Shown in pieces: positions 11,163 to 22,611 of a stretch of 64,000 bases of DNA. This DNA comes from Mactromeris polynyma (lineage: Eukaryota > Mollusca > Bivalvia > Venerida > Mactridae). The stretch lies in the NCBI GenBank assembly GCA_032209605.1, contig JASFXZ010000045.1, positions 806,001 to 870,000 of the forward strand. The letters are read 5' to 3'. The position numbers were made by a program, and so were the translations under genes. Position 1 is the stretch's first letter. Every line of letters begins with the position of its first letter. Below the pieces are notes generated by a model. The model was not told the DNA's origin, did no database searches, and saw only the letters and a program-made list of their open reading frames with translations.

Positions 11163-11637
11163 TAGGGAGCCTATAAAGCAAACACAATATTTATTAAGAT
11201 CAATTTGACAACTTTCTCTGAAAAACGTCGTATCAAAAAGTAACAAGTACCGAAGACCTAAATACCTAAATGGTTGTAAAAGTGATCTAAATAAATATTT
11301 TTGTTTGCTGTATAAAATTTTGGAAAACGGATTCTATCTCATTTTGTGCAGAATTGTTGATGTCTTTTATCACACCAACAAAAACTGATAAATTGATATT
11401 GGAACAGTCAATCTTTTGGTCACAGGCGAGCCGTCTCATGATATGAACTATGACACATGTAGCTCCTTTAGTGTACGGATTAAAATAATAAAAACATGGT
11501 GGGTATAAGTTGACCAAAACATGTACAAGTTGACTGAGGTAGGTTGATCATAGAAAGGGTATGAAATAAGGTAAGTGTTGGCTAAGGTGCGAGTTGACTA
11601 AGGTACGAGATGTGTAGGGTACGAATTGACCACTCTT
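11163..11637. other. Upstream region of OSTC
   Basis: Intergenic AT-rich DNA. Between 11525 and 11635 there are imperfect repeats of GTTGACTAAGGTACGAG. No gene is seen, and the OSTC promoter should be at the right end. Confidence 0.4.
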
Positions 11638-11660
11638 ACCTTCCGGTTCACTACTTCCGT
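11638..11660 (+). promoter_or_regulatory. Possible ETS-type sites / transcription start region of OSTC
   Basis: TTCCGG at 11641 and ACTTCCG at 11653 are ETS-like cores (GGAA on the minus strand) 20-40 bp before the OSTC start codon, as often seen at housekeeping promoters. No TATA box is visible. Inference only. Confidence 0.3.
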
Positions 11661-11678
11661 GATTTTGCCACATCAACA

Positions 11679-14417
11679 ATGGAAGCGCTTTATAATATCC
11701 CCTTTACTCTTTTGGAGTGTCCACATTTAAGATTAAAGAAGCCGACATGGTTTGCACAGCCTTCTGCAATGACAATATTTGCACTCGTGTTGGTGTCTTA
11801 TTTCTTAGTGACAGGAGGTAAACGATCTATCTGCATCAGTTTGTTATTTTTCAGGGAAATCGCCCATGCGCCGGTTCAAGTTGGGCTCATCATTGGTGCG
11901 ATTGCCGTCACGGAAACTGGAAATTATCAGATAAAAATGATACATTGGATAGTTTTACTGCAGGATGGATTCAGCTTGTACATTCTTTAACATTAAAACC
12001 AGACAGAAATTTTGCAAAATTTCCATGCTTTTAAGTTCAATTGCACCGGTCTACGAGAAAGTTGTGATGCAGAGAGTAATTTTTTGTTGTGACAGAAACT
12101 AATGTTTTGCATACAAGTTATAAATCTGTTTATATTTCAGGTATAATTTATGATGTTATTGTTGAACCTCCAAGTATTGGTACAACCACAGATGAAAGAG
12201 GAAATTCCAAACCTGTAAGTCTTGCACAAAGTTTACTTTCCTCACCCCTCCTAAAATTACTGACAACTGAAAAAAATCCATTGTACCTGAATGGAGAATT
12301 CTTGTTACCTCTGATACTTGATAAGCAAGATCTCTATAAATTTATACAATACATAGTATAATTCAGAGCTGTCGTAATTCAAACTACTTCCAAAATATAT
12401 TTACTAAGAAGTCAAGTATTCTGAACTTCGAGATATACTACAATTATTCAAAAGTTACTATTTATAATATTCTATTTACAGAATATTCTTTAGTTTTAGT
12501 ATTATCACCTTTTTCCCATGCCTTAACTCCATAATGCCTTAAACCCATAATTAAATAGGGTTCTTGTGCAAAACTATTGTAGCTGTTTCTTATCCGTTGC
12601 AACAGTTTATATGAATGTTCTTTACAGTGACTTGGAATAATACTTTTAAGTATGAAGTACGACTCAAGTATTAATCTAGACCAACATATAGTGCTGCAAA
12701 TTTATGATAAAACCTTATTTATATTTGTGTTTCCCTGTCAATCCAGTTCATTTATGTCACAGTAAAGACACAAATTGTGGATTGGAAATGTCCGACATCT
12801 AACCAATGTTATTAAATATATAAGTAGTTAAGTAAACACACTAAAGCTGTGAAAATGATAAGACATAAAGTTGGACACAGCAAAGTCCACAATATACAAC
12901 ATAGTTAAACAAACAAATTATAAAGTTTGTAAAATTGATAATATTATACAATGTAGTCCACATTATATTACCTATTTAAGGAAACTAACTGTAAAGCCAA
13001 AGGTGAAATAGAGTTGGAAACATCATAGTCCAACAAATAAATACTTTTAATTTCTATAACACATTTGACCATCGGAAGAAGGCGGGTGGTGGGTAGGAAC
13101 TGAGGGAAAAAGAAATATGAAGTGAAAACATATCTGCGCAATTTAGCGAGTAGTTTATCTGATCCAGGCTAGAATAATGAAAGGAAATATTTGGAAGTCA
13201 CCCAACAGCAGTAAGGGTCTAAAGACAAATAATTTAAGCAAAGTAGCAACTACCTGCCGCCTTGACTAGTATGTATACAATAGCATAGTAAAGAAAAGTA
13301 GCCAAACAGCAAATATAAACTACTTTATAATGTTTCACTTATAAATTGTGTTTTTTTCTAAAACATTTAAAATTTTAGAAGCTATGATTTGTACTTCATC
13401 AATTGTGTGACTGACTATATTTTTTTTTTCTATTTTCAGGTAGCTTTCATGCCATACAGAGTAAATGGTCAATACATAATGGAAGGTTTAGCTTCTAGTT
13501 TCCTGTTTACCCTTGGTGGTTTAGGATTTGTCATATTGGACCAAACCAATTCACCAGTGATGCCTAAACTTAACAGAATTTTATTATTCTGTGTAGGATT
13601 TGCATCCATTTTAATATCATTCTTCATGTGTCGTGTATTTATGAGGATGAAACTGCCGTAAGTAATCACATGATCACCATTTAAAGCTTCTAGTACACAA
13701 AAACTTCGTAAATATGCAAGTTCAGATTAACTCTGTTATTTGTTTCATTATGCATATTAAATTGCATTAAACTTCTTCTAAAAACATTACTGATAGTGGC
13801 ATAAATTTGAATTATAAATGGTGTCTTAATTAAAAGACTCCATTTACTATTGTAAACAATCAGGAAATAGGGAAGGCATGTTGTCATGCTTCCCAACTCT
13901 CACTTCAGAACACCTAGATCTGAATTTGTTTCCAAACTGTGTGTATTAAAAATCGAGTATGAAGTTACATTTCAACAAAACCCGATGTGCACCAAATCTT
14001 AAAACACTGTTAACACCGCTGTATATTGTCAAACTGGCCCCCAAATAACAATGTCCATAATTGCCCCTGTCCACCAGAAAGTCCTGTAGATGACAGTTAA
14101 TCCAACTAATAACCTCATTACACAGGAATTGTTGTGAAAACATCTTGTAACTGCTATTTAATTACTGTAATTGACTCGGAGTCTCATCATCCACAGCAGT
14201 CAGATAAAACCAGCATCGTACGGACTGTGTCAGTTTCTCTCTGGACGCATGCTTGATAAACAGGAATGTACTTCAGCGGGAATAATTGGTGATTTGTGAA
14301 GCATGTGTTGAGTAAATGTGAATTCTTTGTCGAGTAAGAATTATAGGTTAAAAAGCACAATGAGCATTATTCGAATGATTGTTGTTTTTACATTTCAGTG
14401 GCTACCTTCAGGGATAA
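11679..14417 (+). CDS. OSTC: OSTC, oligosaccharyltransferase complex subunit (4 exons, complete)
   Basis: OSTC (DC2) is a small ER-membrane subunit of the STT3A oligosaccharyltransferase that links N-glycosylation to the Sec61 translocon. Exons: 11679-11817, 12141-12214, 13440-13657, 14399-14417. All introns are GT-AG, and the spliced CDS is 450 nt = 149 aa, the same length as human OSTC as I recall it. The start MEALYNIPF matches the family N-terminus; an in-frame ATG further upstream would add 23 residues and was rejected. Diagnostic segments are [14 protein letters not shown] across exon 1/2, [20 protein letters not shown] in exon 3, and MRMKLPGYLQG at the C-terminus. Three hydrophobic membrane segments are visible (about residues 33-55, 84-104 and 117-137). 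The last coding exon adds only five codons plus stop. Confidence 0.97.
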
Positions 14418-14657
14418 ACAGTTGTTGACAAGAATCCATCTGTTGTTGTATTATAAACTTCACAAGATTTATTTTATAATTATGCAATGCTTACATCCAC
14501 ATAATAACTTAACTACATCTGTGTGTTGAATGGTTGTTGACCTTTCTTATATTTCTGAAACTTAAAATGAATGAAGTCTTAGTGTTGAACATGTGAAGAT
14601 TACAATATTGTGTTGTGTGTGTGTTAATGATAAGTATGTATCATGTCTTAGATTTAC

Positions 14658-14663
14658 AATAAA
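14658..14663 (+). terminator. Poly(A) signal of OSTC
   Basis: A canonical AATAAA lies 241 bp after the OSTC stop codon, followed by U-rich sequence. It fits a short 3' UTR. Confidence 0.65.
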
Positions 14664-15129
14664 ATATGTATGTTAAAGAAATATTTTATGTTCTCATTCC
14701 AATTTATAAACTTCTCTATGCCATCATTCCGATTATGCTTCAATAAACTAATCTGGATTACCTCCCCTGTCATATATTTATCTGTTGCTTATACCTGAAA
14801 ATGGCAGCTTCCACTATCAGGGGCCAGAATATTTAATGTAAAAGGAAAACATCCAGTCAAAACATATTTTCCATATCTGCTTCAAATAACATGCACATGT
14901 CTTGGTTTGTATGCAAAGCACTGGGTGTTATAAGTTTTTGCAAGAATTGCTTTAATTTCAGCATTTGTTTTATCCGTAGACAAACATACATGTACAAAAC
15001 TGCACTTGTTTAGTTTCCACAACACTTCAAACACCAGCAATCCTACCATAAACTGACCACTATGCAAAAAGACAAGATTGTCTGACTTAAAAAACTTTAA
15101 AAAAAACAAGAAATGCAATGATACTAAAC
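14664..15129. other. Gap between convergent OSTC and HMCES
   Basis: AT-rich intergenic DNA between the two 3' ends. Nothing else recognised. Confidence 0.4.
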
Positions 15130-15135
15130 TTTAAT
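15130..15135 (-). terminator. Possible poly(A) signal of HMCES
   Basis: ATTAAA on the minus strand, about 515 bp after the HMCES stop and followed by a U-rich run. A canonical AATAAA was not found nearer. Tentative. Confidence 0.35.
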
Positions 15136-15650
15136 AACAACTTTATAAAATGAACACATCAAAGTAAGAACACAGCACATTAAAATATTAGGCAATAACA
15201 TTGGCTAAAACATACGAGAGCTGTAAACACAAATTCAGAGATGTAAGACAGAACATGAGATATAGTACAGCTACAATCTTAACAGTTTGATATGCACGCC
15301 TACCAGCTCCTATGTAATCATTGCAATAATTAGCATGTGGGGAGATGAAAGAATCAAGTGTGCAAACACCTCGACACTGTATATTAATATCTCACACTTT
15401 ATGTGGTATACATGTACAAAGATCTAGCAACACAAGGCTCCTAAGCATCTTTCTCCTGTCGGATAAATTCATCATTCAACAACCAATCGGCATTGTATGC
15501 ATAGGTAAATTGTATGACTAACAATGAGAATCTCCGCAGAAGAAAAGATTTCTAATCATTTACATAACGTTCAGAGCTTAAAAAATGATTGACCTTTTCA
15601 ACAAAATAACAATCGGGTCATTAAGTTGCCTGCAACTCCTATATAACAAT

Positions 15651-18600
15651 TCACGTGACCTTGACTTTCTTTGTGGGAGGTTCACCTTCACTCTTGACCT
15701 TCTGACCTTTAGACAACCAGGCTGACATGAATAAACTTCCCGCAGATTTCTTTGGTTTGCTGAAAAGAAGAATTGTATGTTTAACAATAAAAGTGAGAAA
15801 TTATGCATAGAAACCAGAGAAAGAAACCAGAAAAAGAAATTAATATACAATTAGTGTTTTACCTGATGAGATTACGGGGCATTCATTTATAAGAGACAGA
15901 AGAATTTAAAGATATGTAATGGATTTTAGAAAATATTACAAATCAAATTTATATCGTTTGTAAGACAATAAACTGGTGGCAAACACAAAACATAGCATTT
16001 AGACCTGAAGGAAAATATGCGACAACTCGGCACTAAACCAATTTTGAAAAAGATGTCCCGACAGTTTCCACTCAAACCCTTGATACACTGATACAGCAAT
16101 AATCTGTTTAGGATCAGACATGAGTTGACTCAAAGCTGCATCACACATTTTATACAGTTATATAAATGTTTGTAAAAAATTTTGTTACGTATTTGGTAAG
16201 AAAGGACAATCTTGCTGACTAAAAAAATTTATTTCATTATTTTATTTCACTGAATTTGACAGAAATTGTAATAAATAAGACATTTGCATCCTTACTTTCT
16301 TATAAGAAATTTAGTCGTCACTGAAGAACCCTAGGCATTAAACTGTTGAATGTGACAATTTTTAACATGAAAAAACAATAAGAAAATGTTTTTGACGTAA
16401 TGTAACCTTGTAACGTTTCATTTTTGTTTTCAACACGGTAATTAAAAAACTCGCCTCCGATCTGCAAAATCCCTAATTCGTTTTGAGAAACATGCCCACT
16501 ACTAGATTATTAAATGAAATGCAATTTAGGTAGTTTTTAACTATCATAGAAAATAATGAAATGCCACTTTAAAGCCCAACAGTAATTACAATATGCTAGT
16601 CTGATATCACAAAGACAACAAAATGTTTGGAGATCAATCAGTGACAGTTCTACAGTTCTAAGTAAACAAAACACCAATAGTCCGTACACAGAGAGGTCAA
16701 CAACAATTTGTTCACCTTGGATCTATTTTCTTCACACATTCAGGTTTATTGTTTCTGGAATTGTTGACAACACTGGAGACAGGGTGTGATTCAACACATG
16801 TCACTGCACGAATCAACTTGGATGCCTGAAAGAACCAAACAGATCAACTTGCACTCCCTAATCTCTGTCAGTGATTTCGTCCTACATTTCATAGCATATA
16901 AATGAAATTATTGTTTGAAATCATCATTTTGTAAAGTAATCTATTGATATTGTTGGATCGGAATTCAAAACAGGTTTAGCTTGAACATTGAGGTATATCT
17001 AAGCAAAGAATAGGTGTATTTACCGATATTTTTTTGACAGCGATACACATCCAATTTCTGTGGTCAACACACAAAGTCTACACCAATTAAGAAATTTTAT
17101 TCTGTTTAGATCATTTGAGTTTCAAGACTAAATGAGCGCTGCTGTACGATTTCCAACCTCTTCTTTAAGTGACGTCATTTCTAGAAAACGTCACATGTGA
17201 CGTCACCATGTACTGACAGTAAGCAATATTTGCTCCATATGGCAATATGAAAACGAAGTGACCATATGGAGTAAATGTGGTTTCCTGCTTGCATATAGTG
17301 TCATCACATGTTGCGTTTTCTTGAAAAGACATCACTTACAGAAAAGGTTGTAAATCCCATAGCAGCACACAAATGATTTTCTCAGATCTTCATTCATATC
17401 CCTTTTTTCTGGTTTAATGTCATGACAGCATCACAAATAGATTGAAAGCAATTTATTATGGCCTAACCTTGCTTAATGGAACATCTCCAAAATTCAACCA
17501 ATCGTCAATCTCTTCATCTGAGGTTAATATAGCCTGAAATATGTAATACTTATGTGAATCAGTTGTGTGAATCCAGGGGTGAAAGGTGAAGAAGCAGATG
17601 GATTTGTCTCTTTCACCACAGGAATACATCATCAACTTGTAAAACTGTATGCATGTATGAAGGCCTCTGGGGAGATAAGTTTATGTATGTTTCAATGTGC
17701 ATGACTTAATGAGTTACCTTTACAAAATTAAGTTTATTATTATTACAGTAAAGTTCCGCCTAACGACTGGTCCGATAATACGACCGTCCGCATAATACGA
17801 TCACTTTTTCAACCTACCAATCCAACTTCACAAAGAAATAAAAACATTCTATGTGGCCACACTATTTTGGGGGGGGGGGGGGTCAAAATTTATAGTTGAA
17901 TTAGAATCTATACATACTGGCATTCTATGATGTATTGAAGACATGGCTGTAGAACTTTCCACTGTGATCACACTGTATGAATACACTGCTTCACTATCCT
18001 GGAAATAACAGAACAATGTCCAAGAAAGGTCACCACATGGAAATCTCATTAAAATGCCATTTAAAATGTGCACATTATTTTCTGAAATGTGTGTATAGGT
18101 ATTACTAATGATATTGATATGATTTTAATGACAATGACACACTAAGCAAAAGCGATCATAACCATACATGTGAACCTTTTCAGAAGGCAAATCAGGAGAT
18201 TGAGACTCAAAACGGGAGATTTTTTCATGGCTAAAAATTTGTCAATTTTAATGTTTTTATCTGTATCATATAAGCTGTTAATACATGTAGCAATATTATG
18301 TGAACTAGCTTGTAATCTGGGGGGTCATCCCTATAATAAAGTTGCCAATTAACAATTTGATTGCCAATTGTCATATCTGAATACAACAAAATTACGTAAA
18401 ACTTGAATAAACAACATGACAAGCGATTTAGAACGTCTATATAACCCCAAAAACTTGGTATGTACGATTTTACCACTTATCAGTTTGACAAGTAATTTCA
18501 GTGAACCAGTCAGGAATGAACTAAAAATTACCCCATATCAAAAATTTACGATGTATACTTTGAAAATCGGGAGATTTCGGTAAGTTGGCTGTCAAACCCG

Positions 18601-21600
18601 GGAGTCTACAGCGGAAATCGGGAGAGTTCACATGTATGCATAACTGTAACAAATTCAACCTTTATTAAACTGCTATATTCAATGTACAACTTTTTAATCA
18701 AGCAGATCATCTAAATAATATATTACATATATGACATAATATTAACTGGTATGTTGCAGGTTTAGAATCAAAATGGTGCAATAGCAGACTGTTTCTTGTG
18801 ACACAAATCATACAAACATTTGTTAGTCATAGCACTCAGTAGATAGATAAAAATTGTTGGAAATGAATTACAAAGTGGCAATTATTTAGTTACTCCTACA
18901 AGACACTTCCTTTCATATTAATTCTATTGATATGTTAAGTTTCAGGGTAACTGTCATGTAAGAAAGAGTGAGAACTGTTTGGCTTTGGACAATTCCAGGC
19001 ACCAGGATACATGTATATGTTTGGAGACCCTAATATTAAACTTTACATCAATGCAACTTAGATAAGACAGAAATCTACAGTTATTGAAAACCAGCAGTTT
19101 GAAGTTACTTACACCAGATGGTTTCCAAACATCAAACACACCAGCCATAGTCAACAGTTTAGGGTAAGGGTTTTCACCTGCAATAGACAATAATTTCAAG
19201 CATTGATTGGAGCATTGTCAGAACCCACAGGGCACATTCTTTAATTACTTCACTATGTACCACAACTGTCAGTCACCTACTGACCAATGAAATTGTAATT
19301 TGATACTCTTCTATTGAAATAAGAAACTAGTTAACTTTGAACAAGACAATACAACATCTTGTTTCATTGGTGGAATTTTCAATGCAGCCTTCTTCACTGA
19401 GCAAATGAAATGTCTCACTAATAGTTCATGTGAATTAGTGGAATAAGTGTTAGCTGCACACACAAACCCTTTTATTGTAAATGGCAATTCAAAAGATGTG
19501 ATACAACTGACAATCATCAGAACTTACAGGAATCATTAGTTTTTATTCTTTATAATTTTCATTTGGAGAATTTACACATAGTACAAAATAAGTGATTAAA
19601 TAAGCAGCAATTGTACATGTGCAAACATCTATGCCTACAAAAACCAGGGATGATAGAATGACTCAACCTCAAAGCAACACAAACATAACCCATGGAACAA
19701 TGCAAACTGTTTTTTATAATGTTTCCATACATGTACTTCCATCATACTGGTAAGATAACAGCAATATACAATGCAGTAAAACTTTGATAATAAGACCACC
19801 CTTGGGACCCTTGAAAACAGGTCTTAATATTGAGGTTGAATAAAGAGCAAAACAGTACAATGTACAATGTATAATAAAATATATCAACAATAGTCAGAGC
19901 AAAAGTTCTTTGTCACAAAGACGCAATAAGCGTACACTTGCCTACAATATAAGAGAAGCACAAACCTTCATCTCCTTCATTTGCCTCTTGCTTTATCCCA
20001 GCATCAGATTTTATATCATTCTGTTCTACCTTTTCCATCATAGTATCGTTGTTAGTTACAACTTCTGTCTTCACTACAGATAAATCAACCTTGACATCAT
20101 CCGATTTCTTTACATCAGTATATAGTTCTTTATTTTCAGGAAAGTAGATATAATATGGCTGTTTGGAATCTTTCTCTCTTTTCCATTCAAAAAATCTAAA
20201 ATAGAAACACATGAAACGGCTTTACCCAAACCACTTTTTACACCAAATTGATATTCGAAAATGCAAAATGTGTTCTTCAAACATAATCACTATCAAATGT
20301 GAACTTTGGTGGGAAGTTTACATAATTTAACAGGAATTTCATCACACAATTTGTCTCAAAATATCAAAATCTGTGATTATACAATGCACTTTTAATATCC
20401 AAATAACTGACCAGAATCAGTGCAATCTTATAATGCTAGGAAAGTAGATTTAGTTTCTATGAAAACAGCAGTTTGCATCAGTAAAACCTAATTTTAAATT
20501 TAGACAACAAAAGTACACAAAATATTGTCAGTTTCTTGTAACAAGCTAAAAACAATTGGCTCTGCAGGAAGGGATTTTTATATATATATTTTATATAGGG
20601 AAGGAGATCACTACAGATCAAACTTTTAGGATTTTCATGGTAAAAAGTTGTAACAGGGGTAAAACATTATGGTCGGTTGGATTATAGGAAGCAGACATAT
20701 TTGTTAAGGCCCATTACCCTTCAGCCAAGATGACACATCTACGACCTTTCTGTAGAGGTACTTTGTAGGTCCTTTTTTCAAGCATACTTTCTGCCCTACA
20801 ATTGTTTGTTTCATAAGCTTTCTCTCCACTGGATCCTTTATGCCAGGAAGGGATTAAACCCCAAAGCATGGGCTGAATCACTCTCGAACCAGTCTCTTTT
20901 TCTGTCCCTTCATCGGATAGATGTTTCGAAGAAAACATAACTGGTCTGTAATAGAGAGAACACAAACTTGCAACATCATGTCATAATACATGTAGTCATA
21001 TTTGTTACACATTTCTTATATTATAGCAAGATCATTACAATGCAATAAAAAATAGAGCAGCAGAGTAGCAGTGAATTCAAATGCTTTATTAAATACATGT
21101 ACCTTAAACTGAAAACTTCACAATCTGTGAATCAGACGCCAGTACTGGTTAGTAACCAAGGAAGCAGTCATCATGTGTTTAATGCAAGTTTTAGAAACTT
21201 GTTTGACAACTGATGTAAAATAACCAAGTCAAAACAGAACAAAAAATACAAGCACTTTCAATGGGAAATAGAATTGTATGCAGATACTCCTTCGAAATAC
21301 ATCATTACTAAATTACTATCCATTTTTTTAGAATTTAAATGAGGATTAATTGGATTCCTAGTAAATTTAATCTTCGACTCAGACTCTAGGCTTGCAGGGC
21401 CTTCCATTGTTAAGTAGTAAAAGATGTTGAGACAACATTAAAAATCTGGGGCTTACGTAAATTGTAATAAAAAGTAAGTTTATCATGGGTTTTACGTGTG
21501 TGATCCAGGAGCAATGTTATAGGAAGGGAAGTAACTCTTTCCATTTGTAGCATCTCTCCAATTAGGCCTTTGCTGTTTGCCATTTTTGTCTTTGAATTTA

Positions 21601-22611
21601 CATGCTTTGCACAGATCCTCAGGAGCAAGTGTGCTGAAAGTCCAAAAATATAAATATTTAGTATAGCTCAATAATGGTTGTCTAGGTGAGCTTGTATCCC
21701 AACATGCACGAAATTCTTCTTAAATGTTTACAACCCCTAAATTAGGTGTGAGTACTGGCTAGCAAGCCAAGAAGCAGTCATCATGAGTGATTAAGATAAA
21801 TTTAAATATGTGTAAGTCTTCCCCTGTCAGCATTGTGAATCCTTAATTAGGAGCAAGTACTGTTTAGTAACCAGCCCAGTAGCTACGCTGAGGCACACCG
21901 AGGCAGCTACCTCGGTTCAAATTTCCTAAGCAACCATAAATGATGTGAATAAATAGATAAATAGAATGCAGGAAGAATAGCATGAAACTATATAAAATGT
22001 TGAATAACTAGTTTTACCCCTGGCTACGGAGCTGGTAACACAGGAGTGATTCAATTATATTTATCAAGTGCTCTTCAAGTACACTTGAAACTTTTGTGGA
22101 AAGTAAGCTGAACTAACAAGTTACTCCAGGGACGAGTTTAGTTCCAAAACTATAAGCAAATCAGTACAATCCACATTAAAAGTTATGCCTTGATAACATC
22201 TGATTCAAAATTCTGTTAATATGGTTAGTCAGTCCTCTCTGAAATCCCATGAAAGCTAATTAATATAAATTAAGCCAAATGGTGTACAACACTTAACATA
22301 AACACTTTTGAAGTGATTAATTTTTACAATTACTAAAGTATGATTACATTTAATTTACAAGTAGATCAACAAAGATGTGGTTAGTGACCATGATGGGGAA
22401 ATATGTGCTTGTACGATTAAGCAAGTGCATAGCTTAGAAAGAATGCAATATATCCATATCCGAAATTAAAGATTATCCGAATTTATATTAATTTTCAATT
22501 AAGTCTCGCAAACACATTTCATATTAAACTAAGCCAAAAATGATTATTCAGTATTTCGTGTCATAAATAACGTATCACATCAATAATATACCAAGCTGTC
22601 CTGCCACACAT
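15651..22611 (-). CDS. HMCES: HMCES, SRAP-domain abasic-site crosslinking protein (9 exons, complete)
   Basis: HMCES crosslinks through its N-terminal cysteine to abasic sites in single-stranded DNA at replication forks, shielding them. Coding exons in transcript order: 22611-22592, 21633-21496, 20945-20718, 20195-19966, 19177-19113, 17998-17918, 17533-17468, 16825-16716, 15759-15651. The spliced CDS is 1047 nt = 348 aa, close to the human protein. The catalytic Cys2 follows the initiator Met (MCGRTACTLAPEDL, joined across exon 1/2). The active-site Glu is in FFEW (Glu132), and the active-site His in SSIHHRMP (His250/251). MLWGLIPSW, NNCRAESM and KGRRCVILAEG are conserved SRAP motifs. An acidic, Lys/Glu-rich insert follows the PYYIYFP strand in exon 4. 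The C-terminus is basic (TKKVKVT). An acceptor-like TTTTTCAG sits directly before the ATG, suggesting a 5' UTR intron. Confidence 0.96.
17128..17376. mobile_element. Hairpin MITE with CRE palindromes, in an HMCES intron
   Basis: Two arms of about 110 bp form an inverted repeat (left GATTTCCAACCTCTTCT..., right AGAAAAGGTTGTAAATC...). The left arm contains two TGACGTCA palindromes (17170-17177 and 17198-17205); the right arm has decayed equivalents. CTCCATATGG and CCATATGGAG lie near the centre. It occupies the intron between HMCES coding exons 7 and 8. Confidence 0.7.
17747..17815 (+). mobile_element. Fragment with CAGTAAA-type terminus
   Basis: TACAGTAAAGTTCCGCCTAA followed by repeated ATACGA motifs resembles the terminal inverted repeat of the pogo/Tigger-like MITE at 37616. 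Only one end is visible, so this is a fragment. It lies in the HMCES intron between coding exons 6 and 7. A G-run of about 13 at 17870 follows. Confidence 0.4.
18163..18638. mobile_element. 476-bp MITE with 13-bp TIRs and 6-bp TSD
   Basis: The element begins CATACATGTGAAC and ends with its exact reverse complement GTTCACATGTATG. The flanks carry a CATAAC direct repeat (18157-18162 and 18639-18644), consistent with a target-site duplication. CGGGAGA-type motifs recur inside. It lies in the HMCES intron between coding exons 5 and 6. The open frames inside are not genes. Confidence 0.7.
19772..19845 (+). mobile_element. Degenerate pogo/Tigger-like TIR fragment
   Basis: GCAGTAAAACTTTGATAATA then AGACCACCCTTGGG resembles the ends of the element at 37616 and the decayed copy at 38170. 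No clear right end or TA duplication is visible. Confidence 0.35.
21128..21885 (+). repeat. Three fragments of a SINE tail in HMCES introns 1 and 2
   Basis: The motif AGTACTGGTTAGTAACCAAG followed by GAAGCAGTCATCATG occurs at about 21140. Diverged copies are at 21750 (GAGTACTGGCTAGCAAGCCA) and 21855 (AAGTACTGTTTAGTAACCAG). The same motif is the 3' part of fuller SINE copies at 44221, 52205 and 63244. Coding exon 2 of HMCES (21496-21633) lies between the fragments. Confidence 0.55.

Noticed and set aside
11610..11678. Upstream in-frame ATG extending OSTC by 23 residues
   Set aside because: The family N-terminus matches MEALYNIPF exactly in length, and the extension is not hydrophobic or conserved.
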